NCBI RefSeq assembly: GCF_019279795.1
Contig: NC_056734.1
Location: 4,962,869-5,026,868, forward strand
Direction of reading: 5' to 3'
Origin: Protopterus annectens
Taxonomy: Eukaryota; Chordata; Ceratodontiformes; Protopteridae
DNA length: 64,000 bases
Part shown: positions 1 through 10,929 of the stretch, one piece after another
How the letters are laid out: each line of letters starts with the position of its first letter
Numbering within the stretch: position 1 is the stretch's first letter
Notes under the pieces: generated by a model
Database searches by the model: none
What the model saw: the letters and a program-made list of their open reading frames with translations, nothing else
What the model was told of the DNA's origin: nothing
Position numbers and translations under genes: made by a program

Positions 1-492
1 AATAACAGTGTGACATCACTGAATACTGACATATAATTGAGTTTTAGCCTTCGTATCTTTCAGAGAAAATGCAGGCAAACGCACATCCTATTATTCTACC
101 TACTTTCCAAATTTCTAACAAGAGGAGGCACCTTATTAGTACTGACAGCAGGAAGAACCAAATCTTTTATTCTGATGCTGTCATTTTCTCATAAGTACTG
201 GCAGATTGAACTGTCTAGCACAAGACCCATCCGTAACAACTTAAGCAGGGGGTGCTTTATATTTGTTAAGATTTGGTCTCATACCACTGCACTGCTTGAA
301 TGAATTGTCTTTTTCTCAATATCAGAGAGTAATCACAATGCTTCATGTAATACAATGGTGTCTGCATACTGAAGCAGTTTAAGGCCTTGGGTATGATGGG
401 ATGTATCTTTAGTAAATACAGAAAGCTGTTGTGGATCTAGGATGCATTTCTCTGTTGGATATATGGAATTTTCCTGTGATCTGTTGCTAAGG

Positions 493-497
<5 letters not shown>
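1..497. other. unassigned AT-rich sequence
   Basis: No gene or recognisable repeat is visible. Open frames here are short, lack family motifs and have no coding bias I can recognise. Confidence 0.4.
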
Positions 498-1049
<552 letters not shown>

Positions 1050-1276
1050 AGGTGGTACAGGGGTTCAGCAGTTAACATTGTCACCTCACAGCAAGAGGTT
1101 CTCTGATTCGATTCTTAGCTGGGGTGCCTTCTGTGTGGAGACTGCATGTCTTCCCTGCATTTACGTGAGTTTCCTCCCAGATTCCAAAGGCATGCATCTG
1201 GAGTGTTTCTTCCCGGGCCTCCACGGAAAATAGGCTCTATTATAGTCGGACTTTCCCAGTCAACAAATGTTAAATA
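1050..1276 (+). mobile_element. tRNA-derived SINE, family A
   Basis: The head resembles a pol III type 2 promoter: a box-A-like stretch near 1056-1075 and a box-B-like TCTGATTCGATTCT near 1103. It is followed by a body with the GTGGAGACTGCATG and GTTTCCTCCC motifs widely seen in vertebrate SINE/L2-type repeats. The 3' end reads CAACAAATGTTAAATAA. A second copy of the same family lies inverted at 33527-33768 and has the same 3' end and the same body. No clear target-site duplication was found. Confidence 0.7.
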
Positions 1277-2937
1277 AATAATTACCTCACCAAGTGAGAA
1301 TATAGTTACAAGATATGAAGATTTCTATGACTTTCCCACCCATACAAGTTTTTATTACTGCCTGCTGATTTGTGCTGAATAGAGTCACTAAGCTTCTCTT
1401 TGTCAAACCCAAAGCACAGAGTTAGAAATGGAAGCTGGACTTTGAGTGAAAAATGAAATAATTATTAAACCAAAATTAGAAGAACAGGATGAGAAACACT
1501 GCTATCATGACAAATACTGATGAATGTCTCTAACCAAGTGGCTTCTTCAAGTAATTCCTGAAGCTGAGCATATAAAAGTTATAAGTGTTACAAAATTGTG
1601 TTGAATTCTATAATTCTAAAAAAAAAAAAAAAAAAAGTGGCTTACTTCATTGTAACTGAAGAAATAATACAACTGAATTGTGAAGCAGTGGGATTTCAAA
1701 TAACCTGTGATTTGGGAAAAGTAAATGCTCCAGTACAAAAAGACTAATGCTACTATATGCAAAGCATGAAAAAGTGTTATGTTTAAAGAAAATGAAGCAA
1801 TAACTAGTGTAAAAAGTATGATGATTTTTTTTTTACTTCTGTGGTAGCAAAAAAAAGTGCATTCAGTAACATTGGTGAAAGAAACATGTTGACAAAATTT
1901 TTGAACTGGCTTTCTGAGAAAATAAGACAAAATTCCAAATTGTGTGCGTTGAAAATAGTGACTGCATTATGGACTCTAAATGAAAGTATAAACAGCATCT
2001 TCTCAAGCTAGAGGTTTTATAGTATAATGCATCTGAAACAGATGAAGAATACTGATGCACAGATGTTAAACCAATGGTGCATAAATATATTGTATTTGCT
2101 CTGCAATTATACAAGTAAAAAAGAAAATTGTGGCAGGAAAAGTCTGGCATACTAACAAAGAAAGTCTACTGGGGATATTTTGTTTTCATGAAAATGAAAA
2201 GTAGCTTGAAAAAAGTGAACCTATATAAATGGGAACATTTTCAATTAAAGAAAGATTGAAAGACAAATTGTTGGGTGCAAAGGTGGCAATATCATAGTGT
2301 GCAGAGTGTAATCGTAACAAACTGCAACAAATAATTCAATGTGTGGTGGATTGCAATAGTGAAAAAAAAAAACACGTTCTATGAACAGGCATGATTTCTT
2401 TAACTTTTTGAATTTTCCTGCTTTTCATAGGAAGTAGAAATCACTGTCTGCAAACAGTTGGTGAGTATTCACAGGACTGCTATAAAACAGTTTGTGTCAC
2501 TCTCGGAACACACATGGTAGAATTGCATTTAGCTGAGAGCTCCGTGTCTATAGGCCCAACTTGCTGGGAAGTAAAGTCCAAAGAAATAAATGGTAAGGCA
2601 AAGTGTGTGAGAAGCATCGCTATGCAGCAAGTCTTCCCGACTAGGGAATTGTTAATCTTGAGGAGCTGCTACACTTGCAAAATAAACATCATCACCCTCT
2701 GCTATTAGGGGAGTTGTTCTAACAATAAAGGTGACTTTCCATGTTGAAGGACTGCTTGAAAAGGAAAGTTCTCTGCTGGCAACAATCTGGAATTAAAGAT
2801 TTCTGAAATGCTACCGTTAATATTTAAACTCTGTTAACAGTGTACTACAAGACAAGAAAGAAAGTTGTGTGTAAGACTGATGACATTTTTGGTATATGAA
2901 AACTGATTATACTCAAAAAATGAAACAAGCAATGGAT
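1277..2937. other. unassigned sequence
   Basis: AT-rich DNA with poly-A/T runs (1620-1636, 1826-1835, 2362-2371). No open frame matches a family I know. It may be old, decayed repeat. Confidence 0.4.
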
Positions 2938-2983
2938 ATAGACCCCACCTTGATGGGACTATGGACCCCACCTTGATGGGACT
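2938..2983. repeat. 23-bp direct tandem duplication
   Basis: Two adjacent copies of a 23-base unit (2938-2960 and 2961-2983) differ at one base near the start. The unit core is GACCCCACCTTGATGGGACT. It abuts the 5' edge of a CR1 3' fragment. Confidence 0.9.
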
Positions 2984-3340
2984 GCTGCATATCCATAAGT
3001 CAAGCTTCACTTGAGTAAGCCGCAAGTGCGGCATCAATCTGCTCTGTGACATCAACAAGACTTGTTGACGGGACAGATTTGTGTCTCAGAGACTCCCCCA
3101 TCTGTGGAATAGACTCCTTTACATCAAGCAGAGTACCTCTTTACCCCTTTTTACGTGCAACCTGGATAACTGGATGGGAAACAGAAAATATACCCCTGGG
3201 ATTCCACCTGTGTCCCTGCTGGACAGAGGCTTTGGGTGCTGACGTGTCCAAACATGGGCTAAACTCTTGGCGAGGCTTATACAGGCCTCAGGGCCAATAG
3301 CCTAGTAACATCCTATGATCCTATGATCCTATGATTCCTG
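2984..3340 (+). mobile_element. CR1-type LINE, 3' end fragment
   Basis: This matches the last part of ORF2 and the 3' UTR of the longer CR1 at 57.3-60.8 kb. In broken frames it encodes a CDINKTC...RDR segment, then the residues around the LDNWMGNRK motif, as in the CR1 at 20.7 kb and 60.6 kb. It ends in three CCTATGAT-type units (3310-3334), the short tandem 3' tail typical of CR1. It is strongly 5' truncated, the usual result of target-primed reverse transcription, and non-coding. Confidence 0.85.
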
Positions 3341-3428
3341 GTTAATAAATCTGGTAGCAACACAGATAAGAGAATGATGAAATACGAGATGCACTAGAAC
3401 CACTAGTAACAAAAAATATCCAAACTGT

Positions 3429-3564
3429 TTATTCTGCAGGTTAAAATTTCACAGTTAAAACTGCTTCTTCAGGGATATTAAAACAGACTAAATTTGTTTA
3501 GCCTGTTTTGATATCCCTGATAAAGTGGTTTTAACTGTGAAAGTTTAACTTTCAGAATAAAGAG
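3429..3564. repeat. ~130-bp inverted repeat made of two PLE-like 3' termini, tails outward
   Basis: The arms 3429-3485 and about 3500-3564 are imperfect reverse complements. Read outward, each arm carries the order seen at other PLE 3' ends in this window. On the minus strand CTGAAGA (3466-3472) is followed by a short hairpin and GAAA (3447-3450). On the plus strand CTGATAA (3517-3523) is followed by a hairpin and GAAA (3539-3542). It looks like a minimal version of the head-to-head PLE dimers at 10-17 kb and 37-41 kb, with nothing left of the ORF. The flanks share a short ACAAAAA word, too weak to call a duplication. It could instead be a simple MITE. Confidence 0.5.
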
Positions 3565-5499
3565 AGACAAAAATGTAGTAAGCAGAATAATTAGTGTAAA
3601 ACATGAACAGGTGCTCTGACTCATAAAAAAAAGTAGTATTTGCCAACTTGGCCAGTTTAAGAGTGCCGCTGGGCAGGGCACAGAATGAGAATGTTGTGCA
3701 TCAAAATATGCCCGATAGGAAGGAACAAATTTATTAGCTATTAAGTGTTGCTGAAGGACAGAATTTTTTTCAGAAGATATTAGATCCTGGTGATTGAATA
3801 AATTCTGTGTAGGCTTAGTGCGAAGCCTACATGAAGTTTACGTGTTTGTGCAGTGAGCAGCAGTGCTAATAGCATGTGCACGCATGCTCTGTGTTTAAAC
3901 ATAAACAAGTGCAGTTTCATGGACAACAACAGTGTTGCTGGCCAGCAAATCTTGTGAAGCAACACAGACAGCAGCAGACATATAGACCTGTTTACCTATG
4001 GGCAAACTAGGTCTGCGTGTTTGCACAGACTGCCACAATGATTACCAGGGTTATTAATAAAGCAATGCATATAGTTCCAGTACATTGCATGAAAGTGTAT
4101 ACGGTACAGAATATTGTAGATATCTGTTTCAGACATACTGCACAAAAGTTGTGTAAATGATCCATAAGGATACATAGGCTGCATTATAAACAAAGCGACA
4201 GGGGAAGTGTGTCTGTTGAATATGGACACAGATGAATTGAAGAAGTGAACACAGGGAAAGAGGACATGTGAAGCATGGTAATGTACAGCAGCTGAGGGCA
4301 TGTCAGTGAAGACAGTTGCAGCATGAACACTAATCACATATCAACATGATACAGTATGTACCGCATAGTTATTGTATATTATCCGACTGTCACACAAAGT
4401 GACATATCAGTGGAGAGGATTCTGTGTGATATAAATATTCTGACATGAACAATAGACAGGACATATATCAGGGACGGTATATACAATAGGGGTTACGTGT
4501 ATATTGAAAAGCTGTGCAAATTGAGTTGCCAGAATATGACTGTAATGTCAGCATAGGTCTCAACCAAGTGGGACACATAGTAACAGACTCTTGGGCAACA
4601 GTAGACCAAAGCACGTACAATCATGGACAATATCAGAATAATACCACCAGCAATCCCATGTCTCTGATATAACATATATGATTGTGAGTGATCATAGATG
4701 GTTCTGCAAAAACATACTTGTACAACTATTATGGGTTCTCAGCAATCTATGAGGGGAATCAAGCACACTGTCCTGATACTGTAACATCTACTGGAGGTGT
4801 TAAGAGGGACACTGCTATACCTGTATGTGAGATTATGATCAATTCAGGCTAGTTGACAGGTGTGCATGGCATATATATGGCACAGTCCACACTGTCGCAA
4901 ATGTAACCCATGCCATCAATGTTGTCAAACAGTTATGTATGTATGTACTGTGTGCATCACAGGAACACATATCACATGTGCTTCTGGAATAACATCTTGA
5001 TGGGGGTTCTGCACCATCAGGCACTAATGAATACTTAGGTATGGCTAATAAGATGTGTGGGAGCTCATGGTGGCAAATGTGGTACACTTGAGTTATGCAT
5101 CCCTGAAGATATGTTGGGTGGTACATGAAAGAGGGTGCATTTTATTCAGTTATTGGTGTGATGAAGGCTGTGAAGTATGGAAGTATAATGGTCTTTGATA
5201 TGGATGTTCTGTACATACTCAAGAGTTGTGCTACATACAAGGGAGTAGTCACCACTGTGGGCACATGCTGGTGGAAATTCCGCATACCATCTACCTGAGT
5301 ACACAGGTCACATACCAATTGATTTGCTTATAGGGTGTGATGTCTACACTATCATTAGGCTGTGCATTTGCTTTTATAATGTAACAATCCCCACATGATT
5401 TTTTTTCATCTCATGTGACCTCATAGCTATGGCAGCAATCCTTTGTGTGTGTTGATACTGTCTGTATTAAACTAATATCACACCTGAATTCAATGATTG
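3565..5499. other. unassigned sequence
   Basis: No recognisable protein, RNA or repeat. Base composition is less A-rich than the first 3 kb, and frames are broken throughout, so old transposon sequence is likely but not shown. Confidence 0.35.
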
Positions 5500-5895
5500 T
5501 CCACAATCTGCAGTCCTCCAGAAAGCTAAAAGCTGTTTGGACAAAGGATATGTATGTCATTATTGATGTCTGTGACTTAAATAATGAACAGAAAAGGGCT
5601 TAGCACACAGCCCTCAGGTATGGACCTGATCACTGGACTCTAGATATAGGTCACTTCACATGCTTCAACATATTTAGATGTCACATATGTGAACCAGTGG
5701 TCTACCCACTTGGTGATACAGGTGTTTATGATCAGTTGCGACAGTGTCGCAGTAATACTTACAGTGTGGATTTTTGTCAAATTCCTTGGCCTTGTCAAGT
5801 TCTGCAGTATGATAGTGTTGTCATCATGCATGCCCTTGTTGACCTTCATCAGGACATCTAACAGATGTAACAGATGGAATTAGCCTGAGCAAATC
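5500..5895 (-). pseudogene. decayed LINE reverse transcriptase fragment (CR1/L3-like)
   Basis: On the minus strand, shifting frames give the landmarks of a non-LTR reverse transcriptase palm: a KAKEFDKNPH stretch near 5765-5810 (family: AFDKVPH, block A), then TKWVDHW near 5690-5710, then a PEGCVLSPFLF segment near 5600-5620 (family: PQGSVLxPLLF, block B). Stops and frameshifts separate these blocks. Spacing between the motifs fits the CR1/L3/Rex group. The element boundaries could not be found. It is clearly older than the other CR1 copies in the window. Confidence 0.55.
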
Positions 5896-6212
5896 ACACG
5901 TCTTTCGCACACAGCTGGGATATTACCAGTGTCCATTTAGAAAAGGCCCATGATGACATGCTGGTCTACCTCACAAATGAGAAGAGTCAAAATGAGTCTA
6001 TACATGCATGCATCAGGTGATGACCCCCCCCCTCGTAAGATGGCTGCATGTTGATGTACATCCTTCTATGGGAACATATTCTGTTTGGAGGCTGTGTTGA
6101 AGTAAGGATCAAAACCTCTCTGGTAGGTCCATGTTCTGAGTCACACTATAGGCAACCTGTATTGTTGTCACGGCCCATTGAGTCTGTGATAAAAGGTATG
6201 CTCTATTCTCTA
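5896..6212. other. unassigned sequence
   Basis: No motif recognised. A run of nine C occurs near 6027-6035. Confidence 0.35.
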
Positions 6213-6358
6213 TGCAAATGAAAAAGCAAAACTAATGAATACAAAAAGAGCAGCACCAAACATATCTGACAAATTTGGCACAAACTTCACCCCTCTGTTC
6301 CCACCCCAGAGCATACCTGACACTAGGTCTCTGCTTAATATCTCTAGAGATCAGGTCA
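6213..6358 (+). mobile_element. chimeric fragment: R4 LINE piece fused to CR1 piece
   Basis: Bases about 6214-6268 match the R4-like LINE at about 9343-9400 (shared run AGAGCAGCACCAAA). Bases about 6262-6358 match the CR1 at about 7645-7745 (shared run CTAGGTCTCTGCTTAATATC). The switch falls in ATATCTGA, which both parents share at that point. Relative to the 7.6-kb copy the CR1 half lacks about ten bases near 6303. No coding capacity remains. Microhomology suggests template switching during reverse transcription or end-joining repair. Confidence 0.75.
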
Positions 6359-7139
6359 CACAGATGAGCTGCCCTCCTTAGAATAGAAACTGAGTAACGT
6401 TTGCATTTATACTTTGGCTGATGGCCAGTGGCAACAGGAAGGTAACATATAAGACAGACTGTCAGCTAGTAGATTGTCTGTTTCCTCTGGTTGTGTATGT
6501 CTGGTGGCATCAACATGCACATCTGTGCTCAGTTGGTTATTACACTTAACATTTCAAATGTATTGGAATAAATGATTTGTGAAAAGACCTACACATACAA
6601 CTATGGTCATTCATCACATTAGACATGCTGGTACTATGCGCACAGTTGTTCAACTGTAATAATGTCATATACTTACATCAATTTCACAACATATCCCTAT
6701 ATGTGTTCCATGGGAAAGCTGTATTTGAGTAGCCTGATGCCATATCAGGACACATTAGAGATCAGTTGTTTGTGGCTCATGCAGAACATTTCCTGACACA
6801 AATGTCACATAATGGGGCTGCTGACCCCCTCGATAATACTTGGTTATGGCAAAACAACAGCACATACAATGAATTCCACAAGGTTGAAATGGTATCAAAA
6901 CATATGATACACTGCTGTGTATATCACAGTATAACAGCATGTGCATGAGACATGACTTATGTGACCATATAATCAATATGAATTTATATTGATGTATCAC
7001 ATTCTATTTAATGATGGCATGTTGACATTTGCAGACCTATGCCATACAGTAATTGTCACTGTGATAATAGAATGTAAACTGTGGCAATGGTTGATCTACT
7101 CCAGTATAGCAATACATGTCCTAATATGCCAACAGTATA
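6359..7139. other. unassigned sequence
   Basis: Nothing recognisable before the CR1 sequence begins near 7140. Short frames only. Confidence 0.35.
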
Positions 7140-8219
7140 CATACAAGTGTATCATACCATGTCACTCATGTCTCTCACCAAGTATCATTATGACTCTGTC
7201 ATAGTTCATGTTGGGATGAATTACTTGAGATGTATCTCTCTGGACTATATGAAGAGACACATGACTAAACTCTCAGATTATGTGTCCTAGGCAGGTATAA
7301 TTCTATCTTCACCCAGGGTGATGTCACAATATAAACTAAAGATGAATGACTTGAACAATTGGCTTAAGTTCTAGTGTCAATCACAGGGCTCCAGTATCTC
7401 TCAGCCTGGGATGACATGGTTAAGAGGCCATGCTGCTTTGCCAGAGATGGTCTGCACCTGTGTCTCTAGGCTGTCAGATACTGGCAAATGTACTTACCTC
7501 ATTCATAGTACCTTTTTTAGGCAATGTCAAAGCAACAAAATTCTGATGAAACAAAATTTACTGAAGGCAAAGTCAAAGTTCTGTTGCTTAAGGCTAGGAG
7601 TCTAAACATGAAGCTGCACCAGAGGAAATTGCCAACCTGATATCTGACATATTTGGCACAAACTTCTCCCCTCTGTTCCCACCGGCTATACCCAAGAGCA
7701 TACCTGACACTAGGTCTCTGCTTAATATCTCTAGAGATCAGGTCATATCTGCTCTCTCCAAGGCTAAAAACTTGGCCTCAATGGTTCCAGATAACATCCC
7801 AGGTTGCTTACTAAGCAATCAAAAATAGGACCTAGTGGACTCACTTATTATCCTCTTTAACCATAGCCTGAGAGCTGGTTTTGTTCCAGCAGAATGGAAA
7901 ACATTAACAGTAATCCCATTGCACAAACGGGGCCATCAGCTGATCCTGAGAACTATAGACTTTTAAGTCTAACCAGTCTCATCTGCAAGGCCCTGGAAAG
8001 AATCATCACGGACCTTATTAACAAGGACATAGATAACCTTTAAAGTCTAGACCCAACCCAGTTTGGCTTTATTAAGGGTAGATCATGATTATTAAACCTA
8101 GTGGACTTCTTCAAGAAAGTCACCAAAGCCCTGGATGAAGGTAAGACAGCCTATCCTGACCTGGCCAAGGCTTTTGACACAATCCCCCACTCAAGTATCA
8201 TTGAGAAACTCTCTTAGCT
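7140..8219 (+). mobile_element. CR1-type LINE, left part (interrupted by R4 insertion)
   Basis: 7150-7500 aligns with the ORF1 esterase-like segment of the 57.4-kb CR1 (YDSVIVHVG...DLR, QYK, SAWDDM, FARDGLHL) but is broken by stops. At about 7607-7625 the sequence jumps from the start of ORF2 straight to the N-terminal side of the RT domain, so the apurinic-type endonuclease (about 1.1 kb in the longer copy) is missing. RT blocks follow: the PDNIPG region (7787), the PAEWK region (7887), TQFGFIKG (8056) and LAKAFDTIPHS (8161-8193). The element stops at CTGGG (8215-8219) and resumes at 19898. Confidence 0.85.
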
Positions 8220-8640
8220 GGGGTCTAAATGGAGAGATGATAAATCAGCAAGCAAAGAAGAATAGTACCGCTGGAACCAGATTCACCCTCAATTCTTGGT
8301 GAATACCTTCATGAGGTGGACCCTGTTTGTCACAAAATCTCACCAAGACGACACTGATATATAGACTGTATTTTATATAGCATATATCATGGACTGAAGT
8401 AGGTTAAAAAATAAAGAGGATAGCTGGGTGCACAAGACACCGGATAAAAAAGTGCCACATCCTGATAGACACACTGGTGGCAGGACTGGAAAGAAATGAC
8501 AGTGTAGAATCCTCAAGACATGGAAACATTCGTACAGTGGGGCTAGGCCAGGCCCAGGGGGAGGATGGGGCCCTGTTGTAGAAAGAAGTAGTAGTCCACA
8601 AAAATCACAAAAAGCGATAGGCTAAAAAAGAGCCATAAAG

Positions 8641-9986
8641 ATGACAGATTGGACTATTGAGGATAAGAAAGAAATTGTGCATTGTTATTATTATGCAAAA
8701 AGCCCAGAATTTCGAGACAGAAGCTATACAAAAAGATTAAGAGAGATATTAGTGGAAAGAAAGATACTTGTACAAGAAAAAACTGTCAGAAGCTTCAAAT
8801 AAAAATTTATGTTTATTAATACAACATATTTATGCAAAACATTATATAGACCAAGAAACCTTGAGCTGTTTGTAAAAAGAGCGACTGAAGAAGTGTGAAA
8901 ATATAAAGAACAAAATCTAGAGATTTTTGAAAGGTATAAAAAAAGAAATATGGACATGGGAAAGAAAGAGATATCTGATATGGTACAATATTTACACATA
9001 GGAGAGAGCCAAATTAACCAATACAAAAAAGCAGCCCCAAAGATATTCAAAGAAATACAGGCAAAGGCATCCAGATATGGAAAATTTCACAATGCAGAAA
9101 ATATGATCACAAAAAGGGAACATTAAACAGAAGATTAGTAAAGCAGAAGTTAAAAAAAATAGACGTTGTAGTTATGGAATACCTGCAAATTGAAGGATTT
9201 AGTGTAGAAAATCTAACACAGGTTATATCACAGCATGATGGAACAATGAGTCCTCCAAGTAAGGAGAAACAGGAGGAGCAGGAGACATCTGAAGAAGAAA
9301 TATGGACATGGGAAAGAAAAAGAGATTTAATATGGTGCAATATCTATGCAAATGAAAAAGCAAAACTAATCAATACAAAAAGAGCAGCACCAAATATATC
9401 TGAAGACAAATACAGGCAAAGGCATCCATATATTGAAAATCTTACAATACAAAACATTAAAAAAAAACAAAGGGGAAAAGAGGATTAGTAGTGGAGAAGT
9501 TAAGGAAATAGAAACGGAAGTACGGATTAACTGCAAAGTGAAGGATTTAGTGTAGAAAGTCTAACTCTGATAACATCACAGCAGGATAGAGCAATGGATC
9601 CCCAAATTAAGGAGAAACCAGTGGAGCATGAAACATCTGATCAGTTACCATATAAAGATACTTTGGAGCCTTCCATAGGAAACCAGTATAAAAGTTCAGC
9701 TGGAGTTACACAGCAAGGGAAGGAACAGGAAACTGTTTGCCACTCTGATGCAGTCAAAGTTTTGGAGTGATAGGATGAATCTGAAGAGAATGTGGCACAG
9801 GAAGATGCTCTGGAACTTTCTATAGAATGCCTGCAGAAAATGGAGAACAAAGAATGTGCCCTCAGTTTAGAAGAAAATGATGTAAGACAAGAGTTGCTTG
9901 ACTTAATAGAGAAGGACAGACATATTAAGATCAATGAAAGAAATAGAATACAGAAAGTCAATAAAACCCCAAAAGTTAGAAGGTTG
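8641..9986 (+). pseudogene. R4-like ORF, N-terminal part (broken)
   Basis: Starting at ATG 8641 the frame reads MTDWTIEDKKEIVHCYYYAK, a style known from R4/Dong N termini, where a basic segment precedes the RT. Stops and frameshifts appear from about 8800. The later open stretch 9792-9986 is acidic/basic and ends in KTPKVRRL at the target-site duplication. The continuation after the PLE insertion starts with KVRSLVKQTNTVIRSVH at 17008. Within this part, 8945-9300 and 9300-9650 are tandem copies (separate entry). Function is inferred from position and resemblance only. Confidence 0.65.
8945..9650 (+). repeat. two ~355-bp tandem copies inside the R4 ORF
   Basis: Both units begin GAAATATGGACATGGGAAAG (8946 and 9297). 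They share in order the CAGCxCCAAA, ACAGGCAAAGGCATCCA, GAAGGATTTAGTGTAGAAA and TAAGGAGAAAC words. Unit length is about 350-355 bases, which is not clearly a multiple of three given the later frameshifts. The copies are diverged, so the duplication is old. Confidence 0.8.
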
Positions 9987-10094
9987 CAGGAACAAAGGCG
10001 AGACGAACCACCAAGGCTGTTATGAGATGAGCACATCACATTAAAAACCAGATTCTTAAATACAAACAATAAAAAATAGCATAAAACAAAGTTC

Positions 10095-10145
10095 TAGGGT
10101 GGATAAGCACTTTCGGTAAAAACCTTCTTCAGATACTCACCCATT
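10095..10145 (-). ncRNA. hammerhead-ribozyme-like core at the PLE-1 left 3' end
   Basis: The minus strand has CTGAAGA (10126-10132), a 3-bp helix II with a U-rich loop (GGU/ACC), then GAAA (10111-10114), followed by GTGCTTATCC. This matches the hammerhead order C3-A9, helix II, G12-A15.1. Helix III and the U16.1-H17 cleavage site are not convincing. A degenerate form is likely. Confidence 0.4.
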
Positions 10146-10929
10146 AACCAACAATTGTTCTTATAAAAGAAGTAGTAGCCAATCATCAAGAATCAGGAAC
10201 AAGCTGGACCAATGAGCATCTCAAACTGAATCAACCATTTAACATATCAAGATGACCAATGAGAGACTATCAGAAACTATTTCTTCCAATCAGGAGGATG
10301 CCAGTCTCAAGTTCATTCAGAATCACAGTAGAACCAATCAACAAAAAACAGGAACAAGCTGGTCCAATGAACTAGTCATACTGAACCAGCTATTTAGCAT
10401 AACAAAGGGACCAATCCTCTTTAATCAGGAAGCATTTTTGCCAATAGGAACCAAGTCATGACTATTCATAGTCAGGAAGCTTGTCTTCCAATAGAAATTA
10501 GACCTTGACTATTCATATTCATGTGAGGAAAAGAGCAAGTGAAAACACCCAGTAGAAGCAAAAGGAAACTAAGGAGCAAAATACAATGCCCATGCTGACT
10601 TAGATGCAGGCCTTCCTGAATGATAGCATAATTTCTCTTTTCTATCAGTAAAGTGGCTCTGTTTCTTAACAGAACTCTTTGTTTTTCTGACCAAGTGACT
10701 GTGCACAGTGACAGTTGCAACCAGCCGATCAAGGAAAATATCTTCAAATATAAATAAGGCAATATCTATTAGTAATTGCAAGACCAAAGTAACCAATCGA
10801 CTGTGGTCAAAAACACCTTCTCCTTATATGAAGAGAAAGAAAGTAAGACAACAGAATTCATAGCCTGAATATATTCAAGTCTGTAATGCAATCAGCATGT
10901 TACATTATATCAATTTCATTTCTTGACAA

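Noticed and set aside
3046..3300. Open frame of 84 residues
   Set aside because: It is an out-of-phase reading through the CR1 3' end, not a gene.
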